Shown: positions 32,063 through 41,601 of the stretch, one piece after another
Layout: each line of letters opens with the position of its first letter
Position numbering within the stretch: the stretch's first letter is position 1
DNA from: Micropruina sp.
Lineage (GTDB): Bacteria > Actinomycetota > Actinomycetes > Propionibacteriales > Propionibacteriaceae
Assembly (NCBI GenBank): GCA_016711105.1
Contig: JADJTO010000003.1
Location: forward strand, 124,001 to 188,000
DNA length: 64,000 bases
Reading direction: 5' to 3'
Translations under genes and position numbers: made by a program
The notes under the pieces: model-generated
The model's input: the letters and a program-made list of their open reading frames with translations, nothing else
Databases searched by the model: none
Told to the model about the DNA's origin: nothing

Positions 32063-32314
32063 GTGCTGGCCGAGGCATTGGACCATCTGGTCCGAGGTTT
32101 GGTGACCAACCCCGATGACGTCCGCGTCACCGAGACTGATCGCCGGAGGGTTCGAACCCTGGAAGTTCGGGTGCATCCCTCCGACATCGGCAAAGTGATC
32201 GGTCGTCAGGGTCGGACGGCCGGCGCACTCCGCACTGTGATCGCGGCGCTGGCCGGACGGGAAGAGGTTCGGGTCGATTTCGTCGACGTCGACCGTCGTC
32301 CGCAACGCCGCTGA
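32063..32314 (+). CDS. khpA: KH-domain RNA-binding protein KhpA
   Basis: This 83-residue protein is a single KH domain with the GxxG loop in DIGKVIGRQGRTAGALRTVI. KhpA (YlqC) binds RNA broadly, with partner KhpB, and affects cell size and ribosome-related RNAs. It lies between rpsP and rimM as in most Gram-positive bacteria. GTG 32063 starts 3 bases after the rpsP stop. A terminator-like hairpin follows. Confidence 0.93.
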   Translation: MLAEALDHLVRGLVTNPDDVRVTETDRRRVRTLEVRVHPSDIGKVIGRQGRTAGALRTVIAALAGREEVRVDFVDVDRRPQRR

Positions 32315-32328
32315 CCAACGCATCGCCA

Positions 32329-32362
32329 CAACGCCCCGCCCACGCCCGTGGGTGGGGCGTTG
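32329..32362 (+). terminator. Strong hairpin between khpA and rimM
   Basis: CAACGCCCCGCCCAC (32329-32343) pairs with GTGGGTGGGGCGTTG (32348-32362), giving a 15-bp stem with one G-T pair and a 4-base loop. It follows khpA by 14 bases and may end or attenuate the rpsP transcript before rimM. Confidence 0.75.
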
Positions 32363-32405
32363 TGCTTATCTAGCCTGAACGCTGATCCTCCAGAAAGGCA
32401 ACGCC

Positions 32406-32921
32406 ATGACCGCTGCAGACGTCGTGATCGGCACCATCGGGCGCGCCCACGGGATTCGTGGGGAGGTGTCGGTGCGACCCCGGACGGACTTCGTCGACCA
32501 ACGTTTCGCGGTCGGGCAAACGCTCCGCGCCGGTGATCGCCTGCTGCTCGTGCTGGGCCATCGCCTGCATCAGGGCTCACTTCTGGTCACCTTCGAGGGG
32601 ATCGTCGACCGGTCCTCTGCGGAACTTCTTCGCGGGGTCGATCTCATCTCGGATCTGCCCTCCGACGACCTGGCGGTGAGCGAGGACGAGTTCCACGACG
32701 CCCAGCTGGTCGGTTTGGGCGTCCACCTAGCCGGGAGCGGTAAGCGCATCGGTCAGGTCACCGCAGTCGTGCACAACCCGGCCCAGGATCTCCTGGTGGT
32801 CCAGACGGACGCGGGGGAGCGTCTGGTGCCCTTTGTCAGCGAGCTCGTCCCGGTGGTCGATCTTGCGCTCGGGCGGGTCGAGGTAGAGGACCTTCCCGGC
32901 CTGCTCACCGAGATGGAGTGA
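32406..32921 (+). CDS. rimM: 16S rRNA processing protein RimM
   Basis: RimM helps mature the 30S head with S19. The 171-residue protein has the N-terminal motif VVIGTIGRAHGIRGEVSVRP and a C-terminal PRC-barrel domain (DAQLVGLGVHL, GQVTAVVHNPAQDLLVVQ, VPFVSELVPVVDLALGRVEVEDLPGL). ATG 32406 gives the family start. The stop overlaps trmD. Confidence 0.95.
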   Translation: MTAADVVIGTIGRAHGIRGEVSVRPRTDFVDQRFAVGQTLRAGDRLLLVLGHRLHQGSLLVTFEGIVDRSSAELLRGVDLISDLPSDDLAVSEDEFHDAQLVGLGVHLAGSGKRIGQVTAVVHNPAQDLLVVQTDAGERLVPFVSELVPVVDLALGRVEVEDLPGLLTEME

Positions 32922-33622
32922 GCGTGCGGATCGACATCGTCTCCATCTTCGCCGACTATTTCGGGCCGCTGTCGGTCTCGCTGGTCGGCAAGGCAATCAG
33001 CAACGGGCTGGTCGACGTGCAGGTCCACGATCTGCGCGACTGGACCGCCGACAGACACCGAACCGTCGACGACACGCCCTATGGCGGCGGTGCCGGGATG
33101 GTGATGAAGCCCGAACCGTGGGGGGCTGCGCTGGACTCCCTAGTCCCTGCCGACCAATCGCCACCGACCCTGATCATCCCCTCGCCCGCAGGCGAGAAGT
33201 TCAGCCAGGCGATCGCCGGCGAACTGGCCACACTGCCGTGGCTGCTGTTCGCTTGCGGCCGCTACGAGGGGATTGACGCCCGGGTCTCGGAGTTCGCGCG
33301 GAGCAGGATGCCGGTTCGAGAGCTCAGCCTGGGTGACTACGTGCTGAACGGAGGCGAAGTCGCGGTCCTGGCCATGATCGAGGCCGTGGTCCGGCTGATC
33401 CCGGGAGTGATCGGCAACCCCGAGTCGCTGGCGGAGGAGTCCCACTCGCAGGGCCAGGAGGGCCTGCTGGAATACCCCGTCTACACCAAACCCGCCTCCT
33501 GGAGAGGGCTGGACGTTCCCCCGGTGTTGCTGTCTGGTCATCACGGTGAGGTCGCGCGCTGGCGGCGGGAGCAGTCGCTGCGCCTGACCCGGCAAAGGCG
33601 CCCGGATCTGTTGGACGATTGA
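32918..33622 (+). CDS. trmD: tRNA (guanine-N1)-methyltransferase TrmD
   Basis: TrmD methylates G37 of tRNAs and prevents frameshifting. The knot domain has DDTPYGGGAGMVMKPEP, FACGRYEGIDARV and the SAM-loop SLGDYVLNGGEVAVLAMIEA. The C-terminal EYPVYTKPASWRGLDVPPVLLSGHHGEVARWR ends normally. GTG 32918 overlaps the rimM stop by 4 bases; GTG 32924 is an alternative two codons in. Length 232-234 residues. Confidence 0.96.
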   Translation: MSVRIDIVSIFADYFGPLSVSLVGKAISNGLVDVQVHDLRDWTADRHRTVDDTPYGGGAGMVMKPEPWGAALDSLVPADQSPPTLIIPSPAGEKFSQAIAGELATLPWLLFACGRYEGIDARVSEFARSRMPVRELSLGDYVLNGGEVAVLAMIEAVVRLIPGVIGNPESLAEESHSQGQEGLLEYPVYTKPASWRGLDVPPVLLSGHHGEVARWRREQSLRLTRQRRPDLLDD

Positions 33623-33752
33623 GCTGGATCAGGTGCGCTCAGGGCCTTGATGACCGGGGTCAGCCGCCGATCTGGACCACGATTTGGAACGCCGTCTCGG
33701 CCCTCCGTGAGCCGAGTACGACAACCGGTCGTAGTTGATTTAGGGTGGGGGT

Positions 33753-34457
33753 GTGGCGACGACAACTCTGACACCGCACCAGAAAGCGCTGCGATCCAGC
33801 GTGGCCCTGAAGGCCTTGATGGCCCTCACCGGCTTGGTCATGATCGGCTTCCTTCTGATGCACATGTACGGCAATCTCAAGGTGTTCCTCGGCGAGGAGG
33901 CGTTTGATCATTACGCCCACTGGCTCAAGGGCGACATCCTCTATCCGCTGATCCCCTCAGGCTGGTTCATCTGGCTCTTCCGGGCGTTCATGGTGGCGAG
34001 CATCGTGGCGCACATCTTCGCCGCCTACAAGCTGACCGTGCGCGCCCAAGCGGGTCGTGGTCGCGGCTATGAGGTCAAGAAGACCATTCAGCAGACCTAC
34101 GCGGCGCGCACCATGCGTTGGGGTGGCGTGATCCTGGCCGGCTTCCTGGTCTTCCACCTCCTCCAATACACCGCGATGGTGCTGCCGGTCGGCTTCACTG
34201 TGGGCGATGGCCCCTACGACATGGTGGTGCACTCCTTCGGGAACTGGTGGCTGGTTCTGGCTTATGCGCTGTGGCTGGTCACGGTGTGCCTGCACGTGCG
34301 GCACGGCTTCTGGAGCGCGTTCACCACCTTGGGGGCGAACACCAGCCCCAATGCCCGCGCGGTCCTGAACGGGCTGGCTTGGGCCGTTGCGGTGCTGCTC
34401 TTCCTGGGCGTCATGAGCATGCCGGTAGCTGTTCTGTTGGGATGGGTGGGTAACTGA
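33753..34457 (+). CDS. sdhC: Succinate dehydrogenase cytochrome b subunit
   Basis: This 234-residue protein has five membrane helices, the one-subunit anchor type (as in Bacillus and Wolinella) that binds two hemes b and makes SdhD unnecessary. Candidate heme His residues lie in HMYGNLK, AHIFAAYKL, FHLLQYTAM and VRHGFWSAF. It begins a tight sdhCAB operon that transfers electrons from succinate to menaquinone, or the reverse. The GTG start follows a G-rich ribosome site. The stop overlaps sdhA by 1 base. Confidence 0.93.
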   Translation: MATTTLTPHQKALRSSVALKALMALTGLVMIGFLLMHMYGNLKVFLGEEAFDHYAHWLKGDILYPLIPSGWFIWLFRAFMVASIVAHIFAAYKLTVRAQAGRGRGYEVKKTIQQTYAARTMRWGGVILAGFLVFHLLQYTAMVLPVGFTVGDGPYDMVVHSFGNWWLVLAYALWLVTVCLHVRHGFWSAFTTLGANTSPNARAVLNGLAWAVAVLLFLGVMSMPVAVLLGWVGN

Positions 34458-36428
34458 TGAGCACGGCAAATCCGACGGACTTCTTCGTTGTTGGCGACGA
34501 GATCCACGACACCAAGGCTCCCGCGGGGCCGATCGAGCAGAAGTGGTCGACGCGCAAGTTCGAGGCGAAGCTGGTCAACCCGGCGAACCGTCGCAAGCTG
34601 TCGGTGATCATCGTGGGTACCGGCCTGGCCGGCGGTGCGGCTGCTGCCTCGCTCGGCGAAGCCGGCTACAACGTGCTCAACTTCTGCTACCAAGACAGCC
34701 CGCGGCGCGCTCACTCGATCGCCGCCCAAGGCGGTATCAACGCGGCCAAGAACTACCGCAACGACAACGACTCGGTGCATCGGCTGTTCTACGACACGGT
34801 CAAGGGCGGTGACTATCGCGCTCGCGAGACCAACGTTCACCGGCTGGCCGAGGTCAGCGCCAACATCATCGATCAGTGCGTGGCGCAGGGCGTTCCCTTC
34901 GCTCGCGAGTACGGCGGTCTGCTCGACAACCGCTCCTTCGGTGGCGTCCAGGTGCAGCGCACCTTCTACGCCCGCGGCCAAACCGGGCAGCAGTTGTTGA
35001 TCGGTGCCTACCAGGCCCTGGAGCGTCAGGTCGCCGCTGGCACCGTGGCGATGTACAACCGGCACGAGATGCTGGAAGTCATCGTTGCTGATGGTCGCGC
35101 CCGCGGGATCGTCACCCGCAACATGGTCACCGGCGCCATTGAGAGCTGGTTCGCCGACGCGGTCGTCTTGGCGACCGGCGGTTATGGCAACGTCTTCTTC
35201 TTGTCCACCAACGCGATGGGCTGCAACGTCACCGCCAACTGGCGGGCGCATCGCAAGGGTGCCTACTTCGGCAATCCTTGCTACACGCAGATCCACCCGA
35301 CCTGTATCCCCGTCCATGGGGAGAGCCAGTCGAAGCTGACCCTGATGTCGGAGTCGCTGCGCAACGATGGCCGGATCTGGGTGCCCAAGCGGGCCGAGGA
35401 TTGCGACAAGGATCCGCGGCAGATTTCGGAGGAGGACCGCGACTACTACCTGGAGCGGATCTACCCGGCGTTCGGCAACCTCGTCCCCCGGGACATCGCT
35501 TCCCGGCAGGCCAAGAACATGTGTGACGAAGGTCGCGGGGTCGGCCCCAAGGTTGGGGATGCCCGTCGTGGTGTCTACCTGGACTTCTCCGAGGCGATCA
35601 ATCGCCTTGGCCGCGATGCGGTGGCGTCCCGGTACGGCAACCTCTTCGACATGTACGCCCAGATCACCGGTGAGAACCCGTACGAGACGCCGATGCGGAT
35701 CTACCCGGCGGTTCATTACACGATGGGTGGGCTGTGGGTCGACTACGACCTGATGTCCTCGATCACGGGCCTCTATGTGACGGGTCAGGCGAACTTCTCC
35801 GATCACGGCGCGAACCGCCTGGGTGCCTCGGCGCTGATGCAGGGGTTGGCCGACGGGTACTTCGTCCTTCCGAACACGATCAACGACTACTTGGCGGGTG
35901 CTCCCTTCGACAAGATCGATGAGACCCATCCGGCGGCGGTCGAGGCCATGCGCGTGGTTCAGGAGCGGATCGATCGGCTGCTGGCGGTTGACGGCGATCG
36001 GACGGTGGACTCCTTCCACAAGGAACTCGGCCACATCATGTGGGAGTACTGCGGAATGGAGCGCACCGAACAAGGGTCTCATCCACGCCATCGGTGCCAT
36101 CCGCAAGCTGCGCGAGGAGTTCTGGAGCCACGTCAAGGTCAGCGGCACGAACGAGGACTTCAATCAGACCCTGGAGCGGGCCGGACGAGTCGTCGACTTC
36201 ATGGAGCTTGGTGAGCTGATGTGCATCGACGCCCTGCATCGACGTGAATCCTGTGGTGGTCACTTCCGCGCCGAGAGCCAGACTCCCGATGGTGAAGCGA
36301 TGCGCAACGATGACGAGTTCCTCTATGTGGCGGCGTGGGAGTTCACCGGTTCGGGCCAGGCGCCCGTTCTGCACAAGGAACCCCTTGTGTACGAGTCCAT
36401 CGAGCTGAAGCAACGGAGTTACAAGTGA
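34457..36428 (+). CDS. sdhA: Succinate dehydrogenase / fumarate reductase flavoprotein subunit (frameshift)
   Basis: SdhA carries covalent FAD and the dicarboxylate site. It has the dinucleotide-binding start VIIVGTGLAGGAAAASLGEAG, the flavinylation region RAHSIAAQGGINAAKNY, and the active-site block HPTCIPVHGESQSKL. The FAD motif GLYVTGQANFSDHGANRLGA follows. A single extra G at 36074-36076 shifts the frame, and the C-terminus (LIHAIGAIRKLREEFW to ELKQRSYK) continues in the next frame to 36428. About 656 residues after repair, as expected for this class. Confidence 0.95.
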
Positions 36429-37186
36429 ACATCACCCTGCGAGTTTGGCGCTAAGCTCATGCCGCGGCTGCGGGCAAGATGGTGACCTATCAGGTACAGG
36501 ATGTGTCCCCGGACATGTCCTTTCTGGAGATGCTTGACCTGCTGAACGAAGACCTGACGCTCAAGAACGAAGAGCCGATCGCTTTCGATCACGACTGCCG
36601 CGAAGGCATCTGTGGGATGTGTGGCGTGGTGATCAACGGCGCCGCGCACGGACGGTCGTCGTCCCCCGTGCCGACGACCACCTGCCAACTCCACATGCGG
36701 TCCTTCTCCGACGGGGCCACCATCGACGTGGAGCCCTGGCGAGCCGGTGCCTTCCCGGTGATCAAGGACTTGGTGGTGGATCGGACTGCCTTCGATCGGA
36801 TCATCCAGGCCGGTGGCTTCATCTCCGCGAACACGGGTGCTGCACCGGACGCGCATGCAGCGCCAGTGTCCAAGATCATGGCCGATCGGGCCTTCGACGC
36901 TGCGACCTGCATCGGCTGTGGGGCCTGCGTGGCGGCTTGTCCGAACGGGTCGGCGATGCTCTTCACCTCGGCCAAGATCACCCACCTGGCCATGCTTCCC
37001 CAGGGGCAACCGGAACGGTTCTCCCGGGTCAAGAGCATGGTCGCCCAGCATGATGCCGAAGGCTTTGGTGGCTGCACCAACATCGGTGAGTGTTCGGCCG
37101 TGTGCCCCAAGGAGATCCCCCTGGACGTGATCAGCCAGCTCAACCGAGATCTGGTCGCGTCCTTGTTCAAGCGAGACGGCAAGTAG
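36425..37186 (+). CDS. sdhB: Succinate dehydrogenase iron-sulfur subunit (in-frame TAA at codon 10)
   Basis: SdhB carries three iron-sulfur clusters. The [2Fe-2S] ligands are in CREGICGMCG with a later CQLHM. The ferredoxin-type clusters are in CIGCGACVAACPNG and CTNIGECSAVCPKEIP. The family N-terminus NITLRVWR is encoded from GTG 36425, overlapping the sdhA stop by ATGA, but codon 10 (36452-36454) reads TAA where CAA (Gln) would be expected. The frame otherwise continues unbroken to 37186. Either a consensus error or a real nonsense change; ATG 36479 is the first start after it. Confidence 0.92.
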
Positions 37187-37221
37187 GTCTCAGCTCCGCT
37201 GCGCAAGCATGATCGGTGCCG

Positions 37222-37251
37222 ACGGCGCCGCCCAACTAAGGGCGGCGCCGT
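37222..37251 (+). terminator. Terminator hairpin after sdhCAB
   Basis: ACGGCGCCGCCC (37222-37233) and its exact complement (37240-37251) form a 12-bp stem around a 6-base loop, 35 bases after the sdhB stop. It separates the sdh operon from rplS. Confidence 0.8.
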
Positions 37252-37403
37252 TCGTCCGTCGATTGGGTGCCCGCCCCGTGGCTGTGGCAGACTGATCAGT
37301 CGTTGTGCTGTCGTGCGCTCCTGCCACAGGGGGTCAGTGCCGCAGCCCACAAACCAAAAACGAACCACGAGGTGACCTGTGGCACCGGCGAGGAAGAACT
37401 GAC

Positions 37404-37754
37404 ATGAACAAGCTAGTCCAAGAGATCTCCAAGGCCGCCCTGCGCGACGACATCCCCAACTTCCGGCCCGGCGACTCCGTCCGCGTCCACGTGCGCGTGG
37501 TCGAGGGTAACCGCTCCCGGATCCAGGTCTTCGCCGGCGCCGTGATCTCCCGCACCGGTTCTGGCATCGGTGAGTCCTTCACCGTCCGCAAGGTCAGCTT
37601 CGGGACCGGTGTCGAGCGCTTGTTCCCCTTGAACTCCCCGATCATCGAGAAGATCGAGGTGGAGCGTCGTGGTGATGTGCGGCGCGCCAAGCTCTACTAC
37701 CTTCGTGGTTTGCGCGGCAAGGCTGCCAAGATCAAGGAGAAGCGCGACCGCTGA
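37404..37754 (+). CDS. rplS: Large-subunit ribosomal protein L19
   Basis: The 116-residue protein matches L19 throughout: FRPGDSVRVHVRVVEGNRSRIQVFAG, SFTVRKVSFGTGVERLFPLNSP and KIEVERRGDVRRAKLYYLRGLRGKAA. ATG 37404 is chosen at MNKLVQEI; the open frame upstream is not conserved. It is followed after 49 bases by the signal peptidase gene. Confidence 0.97.
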   Translation: MNKLVQEISKAALRDDIPNFRPGDSVRVHVRVVEGNRSRIQVFAGAVISRTGSGIGESFTVRKVSFGTGVERLFPLNSPIIEKIEVERRGDVRRAKLYYLRGLRGKAAKIKEKRDR

Positions 37755-37803
37755 GTCGCCGTCCCGGCGGACGCGAGTTCGCCATCTCGTTGAGAGGCCC
37801 GCG

Positions 37804-38589
37804 TTGACGAACCAGACCACCCCCTCCGGCAGCGAGGGCCGCCCAGCGAACTCGTTCGCTCGCACCACCTGGCTCTGGACCAAAGAGATTTCCATCGTGG
37901 TGGTGGGGGCGCTGATCGCCTCCACCCTGCTGCGCCTGTTCCTGGCTCAGATGTTCGTCATCCCGTCAGGGTCGATGGAGAACACCCTGATGGTCCGTGA
38001 TCGGGTGATGGTGCAGAAGGTTGCCGGTTGGGGCCGCGGCGATGTTGTCGTCTTCCGCGATACCGAGAAGTGGCTGGTCACTGAGCCCGAGAAGTTGGGC
38101 CCGGTGCGCCAGACCCTGGTCTTCCTGGGCCTGGCACCTGACGAGAGCACCAATCACCTGATCAAGAGGGTGATCGGTATGCCTGGGGATCGAGTGCAGT
38201 GCTGTGATGCCCAAGGACGCCTGCTGGTCAACGGGTATCCCCTCGACGAGACGAGCTACCTCTACACCACGCCAGATGGTCGCCAGATCAAACCCTCTGA
38301 CTTCGAGTTTCAGGTGGTCGTGCCGAGGGACCGGATCTTCGTCATGGGCGATCATCGGAACAACTCCCAGGACTCACGGTGTCATCTGGACGATCAGGGG
38401 ACCGAGGGTCTGATCGGATCGCCGGCCTTCGTTCCCACCGCAAACGTGGTGGGTAGCACGGTCGCGGTGGTGTTCCCGTTCTACCGGTGGCGCGTCTTGA
38501 CCAGGCCGACAACCTTTGAGGGAGTGCCTGCCCCCGCCGAACCTGCCCCGGAGGTTGCTCAGATCATCGGGCCTCCACCTCCCTGCTGA
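37804..38589 (+). CDS. lepB: Type I signal peptidase
   Basis: LepB removes signal peptides outside the membrane. This 261-residue protein has one N-terminal membrane helix (ISIVVVGALIASTLLRLFL) followed at once by the catalytic Ser in IPSGSMENTL. The catalytic Lys is in LIKRVIGMPGD, and the conserved box GDHRNNSQDSR is present. The start is TTG 37804, weakly supported by GAGAGG. The Pro-rich tail is not conserved. It lies 3 bases before rnhB. Confidence 0.94.
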   Translation: MTNQTTPSGSEGRPANSFARTTWLWTKEISIVVVGALIASTLLRLFLAQMFVIPSGSMENTLMVRDRVMVQKVAGWGRGDVVVFRDTEKWLVTEPEKLGPVRQTLVFLGLAPDESTNHLIKRVIGMPGDRVQCCDAQGRLLVNGYPLDETSYLYTTPDGRQIKPSDFEFQVVVPRDRIFVMGDHRNNSQDSRCHLDDQGTEGLIGSPAFVPTANVVGSTVAVVFPFYRWRVLTRPTTFEGVPAPAEPAPEVAQIIGPPPPC

Positions 38590-38592
38590 CCG

Positions 38593-39238
38593 ATGACCTT
38601 CGTCGTGCGCAAGGACGCCGGCCTCTACGGCTACGAACGGGGCCTGCGGCGGGCTGGGTTCTCCCGGATCGCCGGGGCGGACGAAGCGGGTCGCGGGGCG
38701 TGCGCCGGCCCGCTGGTCGCGGCGGCAGTGATCTTGGGCGAGGGCGCCGGCGCACAGATCACCGGCTTGCGAGATTCCAAGCTCCTCACCGCAGCCCACC
38801 GCGAGCGCTGCTATGACGAGATCATGGCCAAGGCGGCCGCCTGGGCAGTCGTGGCGGTGGAGCCCCGTGAGTGTGATCTGTTGGGCATGCACGTGGCCAA
38901 CATCAGCGCCCTTCGCCGGGCCGTGTTGCGGTTGAGGTCCGTCCGGACTTCGTCCTGACCGATGGTTTCCCGGTGGACGGTTTGGCGGCACCGAGCCTGG
39001 CCATGTGGAAGGGCGATCGGGTGGCCGGCTGCGTGGCGGCGGCGTCCGTGGTGGCGAAGGTGACCAGGGACCGGCTGATGGTCCAGGCGCACGCGTCCTG
39101 GCCGCAGTTTCAGTTCGATGTTCACAAGGGTATTGCACGCCTTTGCACCAAGCGAACCTGAAGGCTCACGGCCCCTGCGAGATCCACCGGTGGTGCTTCG
39201 ACAACGTCCGCCAAGCGGCTAGAGTGTCTGCGACATGA
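38593..39238 (+). CDS. rnhB: Ribonuclease HII (two frameshifts)
   Basis: RNase HII cuts RNA in RNA-DNA hybrids and starts removal of misincorporated ribonucleotides. The active-site motif is GADEAGRGACAGPLVAAAV with the paired acidic residues, then LRDSKLLT. A missing G at about 38934 breaks LEVRPDFVLTDGF, which supplies the third Asp. CVAAASVVAKVTRDRLM follows, and a second missing G at 39128-39130 breaks FDVHKGYCTPLHQANL. The last frame ends at 39238, overlapping the next start by ATGA. Both lesions are G-run undercalls. Confidence 0.92.
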
Positions 39239-39548
39239 GCGCCGAAGACCTTGAGCAGTATGAGAGCGAACTAGAACTCCAGCTCTACCGCGAGTACAAG
39301 GATGTCGTCGGCATCTTCACCTATGCGGTGGAGACGGAACGACGTTTCTACTTGTGCAACGCCGTCGATCTCAAGGTTCGCACCGAAGGTGGCGACGTCT
39401 ACTACGAGGCTCCATGGGCGATGCCTGGGTGTGGGACATGTACCGACCGGCTCGGTTCGTGAAGAGCGCCAAGGTGCTGACCTTCCGCGATGTCTCGATC
39501 GAGGAGATCGCCCACAGCGACCTGAGGGTGCCCGAAGACCTCGGCTGA
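39235..39548 (+). CDS. DUF2469 family protein (frameshift)
   Basis: This short protein (about 104 residues after repair) is a conserved actinobacterial protein found next to rnhB. It starts MSAEDLEQYESELELQLYREY and continues VVGIFTYAVETERRFYLCN. The frame breaks at about 39410, where one missing C in ggcctcc hides the junction to SMGDAWVWDMYRPARFVKSAKVLTF. Its function is unknown. It overlaps rnhB by 4 bases. Confidence 0.9.
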
Positions 39549-39700
39549 TCGCGCCGCAAGGAGCTCCGACCCTCCGACGCTGGCCGCAACAACGTAGTTC
39601 CGGCGCCCTGTGGACGGGCGGATGCCGAGTTGTCCACAACCGCAGAACTTGCTGACAGGTTGAGGGCACGATCCCACCAGTGTGCAGCTGGAGGTGTGTT

Positions 39701-40066
39701 GTGGAACGTAGAAGCGTGGGGCAATCCGGGGAAGATGCTGCGGTCGCTCATTTGGTGGCCCGGGGCTGGCAGATCGTCGAGCGGAACTGGCGATGTCCGG
39801 TGGGCGAGGTCGACGTGATCGCCCTGACTCCGGAGCCCGATCCCGTCGTGGTGTTCTGCGAAGTCAAATGTCGGACGGGTCTGGGTTACGGGGATCCGCT
39901 CGAGGCGATCACCTATGCCAAGCAAATGAAGCTGCGTCAGCTGGCTTTGACCTGGCTGAGCAACCAGGAGCAGGGCGTGGCTCGGTTTCGGATCGACGCG
40001 ATCGGGGTGTTGCTTCGCCGCGGCGCCTCGCCGCTGGTGACTCACCTGCAAGGGATCGGCACATGA
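39701..40066 (+). CDS. YraN family (UPF0102) nuclease-fold protein
   Basis: This 121-residue protein has the PD-(D/E)XK-like fold of the YraN family: GQSGEDAAVAHLVARGWQIVERNWRC, then GEVDVIALT with Asp, and VVFCEVKCRTG with the E-x-K motif. Genes of this family sit beside comM and dprA and may act on DNA in recombination, but this is not proven. GTG 39701 follows GGAGG by 6 bases and is preferred to GTG 39680. It overlaps comM by 4 bases. Confidence 0.92.
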   Translation: MERRSVGQSGEDAAVAHLVARGWQIVERNWRCPVGEVDVIALTPEPDPVVVFCEVKCRTGLGYGDPLEAITYAKQMKLRQLALTWLSNQEQGVARFRIDAIGVLLRRGASPLVTHLQGIGT

Positions 40067-41601
40067 CCCCGGCGCGCGCGTGGTCGGTGGCCTTGGTCGG
40101 GATGGAAGGCACGATGGTCGAGGTTGAAGCCGCGATCGGCGGCGGTCTCCCACGGACGATCCTGGTCGGTCTGGCCGACACCTCGCTGAATGAGGCTCGC
40201 GACCGCTGCAAGGCGGCCGTCGCCTCAACCGGGGTCGGTTGGCCCTCCCAACTTCTGACCATCAACCTGTCCCCGGCGACCCTGCCCAAAACCGGGGCGC
40301 ACTACGACCTGAGCATCGTGGCAGCGGTGGCCGCCGCAGACGGTCGTCTGCCGAAGGGGGCCTTGGAAGGCCTGGTCCTCTTGGGTGAACTGGGGCTCGA
40401 CGGACGAGTGCGCGCCGTACGCGGCGTGTTACCCGCGCTGCTGGCCGCGGCCTCCAACGGCTTCAGCCGCGCCATCGTCCCGGCCACCCAAGTGGGCGAA
40501 GCACAACTGGTGCAGGGAATCACCGTGTGGTGGGTTCGCGATCTGGCCGACGTGATGGAGGTGCTCGCAGGGCGCCCCGTGCTGCTACCGGCGATCGAGA
40601 GTGCCACTCCGGTGGAGCCGTCCGAGGTGAAAGACCTGATCGACGTGGTGGGGCAGGTGGAGGCCAAGTGGGCCCTGGAGGTCGCTGCCGCAGGTCGGCA
40701 TCACCTGTTCTTCCACGGGCCACCGGGTGTGGGCAAGACGCTGCTGGCCGAGCGATTGCCCGGCCTGCTGCCTGACCTCGACCTGCCGGAGGCGCTGGAA
40801 GTGTCGGCCATCCATTCGTTGGCCGGCTGCGGCCTTGACGACGGACTGGTGATTCGGCCGCCCTACAGCGATCCGCATCACTCGGCGTCGCTGGCCAGCC
40901 TGGTCGGTGGCGGAGCCCGCGTCGCCATGCCTGGGTCAGTCTCGAAAGCTCATCGTGGTGTGCTCTTTTTGGATGAGGCCCCGGAATTCTCGCCAAGGGT
41001 GCTGGAGGCGCTGCGGGTGCCGTTGGAATCGGGCCAGATCGTTCTCGGACGCTCGGCTGCGCAGGCCACCTACCCCGCCCGGTTTCAGCTGATTCTGGCA
41101 GCGAACCCCTGCCCCTGCGGGATGGCGGCCACCAAGGGTGCCCAATGCCAGTGCGCCCCGATGGCCATTCGTCGTTACGCCCAGCGGGTCTCCGGTCCGG
41201 TGCTCGACCGGATCGACATCCACCAGCACCTGAGGCCGTTGCGGCGCTCCTACCTGGAGGCCGCGTTGGCCGCGGGGGAGCCCACGGCGGTCGTCGCCGA
41301 CCGGGTTCGGGCCGCGCGTGACCGGCAGCGGCGCCGGTTGTCCGCGTTGGGCTGGCGGACCAACGGGGAGATCCCCGGGCCGGCGCTGCGGCGGAAGCTC
41401 CGGCTTCCAGTTGGCTTCGAGCTTCTCGATGACGCGGTTGCCCAAGGTCGACTCTCCGCTCGTGGGGTGGACAAAGTGCTCCGCCTCTCCTGGACGATCG
41501 CCGATCTGGCCGGTGCCGATCATCCCTCCCGTTCCCATCTTCGGACGGCGCTCGCGATGCGTCGCGGTGAATCCCTGGAGGCTTCTCATGGACGATCGTG
41601 A
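40063..41601 (+). CDS. comM: ComM/YifB family Mg-chelatase-like AAA+ ATPase
   Basis: ComM is a hexameric helicase that promotes branch migration during natural transformation. The N-terminal ChlI-like domain has VEVEAAIGGGLPRTILVGLAD. The ATPase has Walker A HGPPGVGKTLLAERLPGLLP, Walker B VLFLDEAPEF, and the zinc-like insert CPCGMAATKGAQCQCAP before the YAQRVSGPVLDRIDIH finger. The C-terminal domain ends SWTIADLAG. About 512 residues, full length. It overlaps YraN by 4 and dprA by 14 bases. Confidence 0.95.
   Translation: MTPARAWSVALVGMEGTMVEVEAAIGGGLPRTILVGLADTSLNEARDRCKAAVASTGVGWPSQLLTINLSPATLPKTGAHYDLSIVAAVAAADGRLPKGALEGLVLLGELGLDGRVRAVRGVLPALLAAASNGFSRAIVPATQVGEAQLVQGITVWWVRDLADVMEVLAGRPVLLPAIESATPVEPSEVKDLIDVVGQVEAKWALEVAAAGRHHLFFHGPPGVGKTLLAERLPGLLPDLDLPEALEVSAIHSLAGCGLDDGLVIRPPYSDPHHSASLASLVGGGARVAMPGSVSKAHRGVLFLDEAPEFSPRVLEALRVPLESGQIVLGRSAAQATYPARFQLILAANPCPCGMAATKGAQCQCAPMAIRRYAQRVSGPVLDRIDIHQHLRPLRRSYLEAALAAGEPTAVVADRVRAARDRQRRRLSALGWRTNGEIPGPALRRKLRLPVGFELLDDAVAQGRLSARGVDKVLRLSWTIADLAGADHPSRSHLRTALAMRRGESLEASHGRS

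Noticed and set aside
34262..36163. 633-codon open frame antisense to sdhA
   Set aside because: High-GC codon bias leaves the antisense frame open; no domain pattern, while sdhA is unmistakable.
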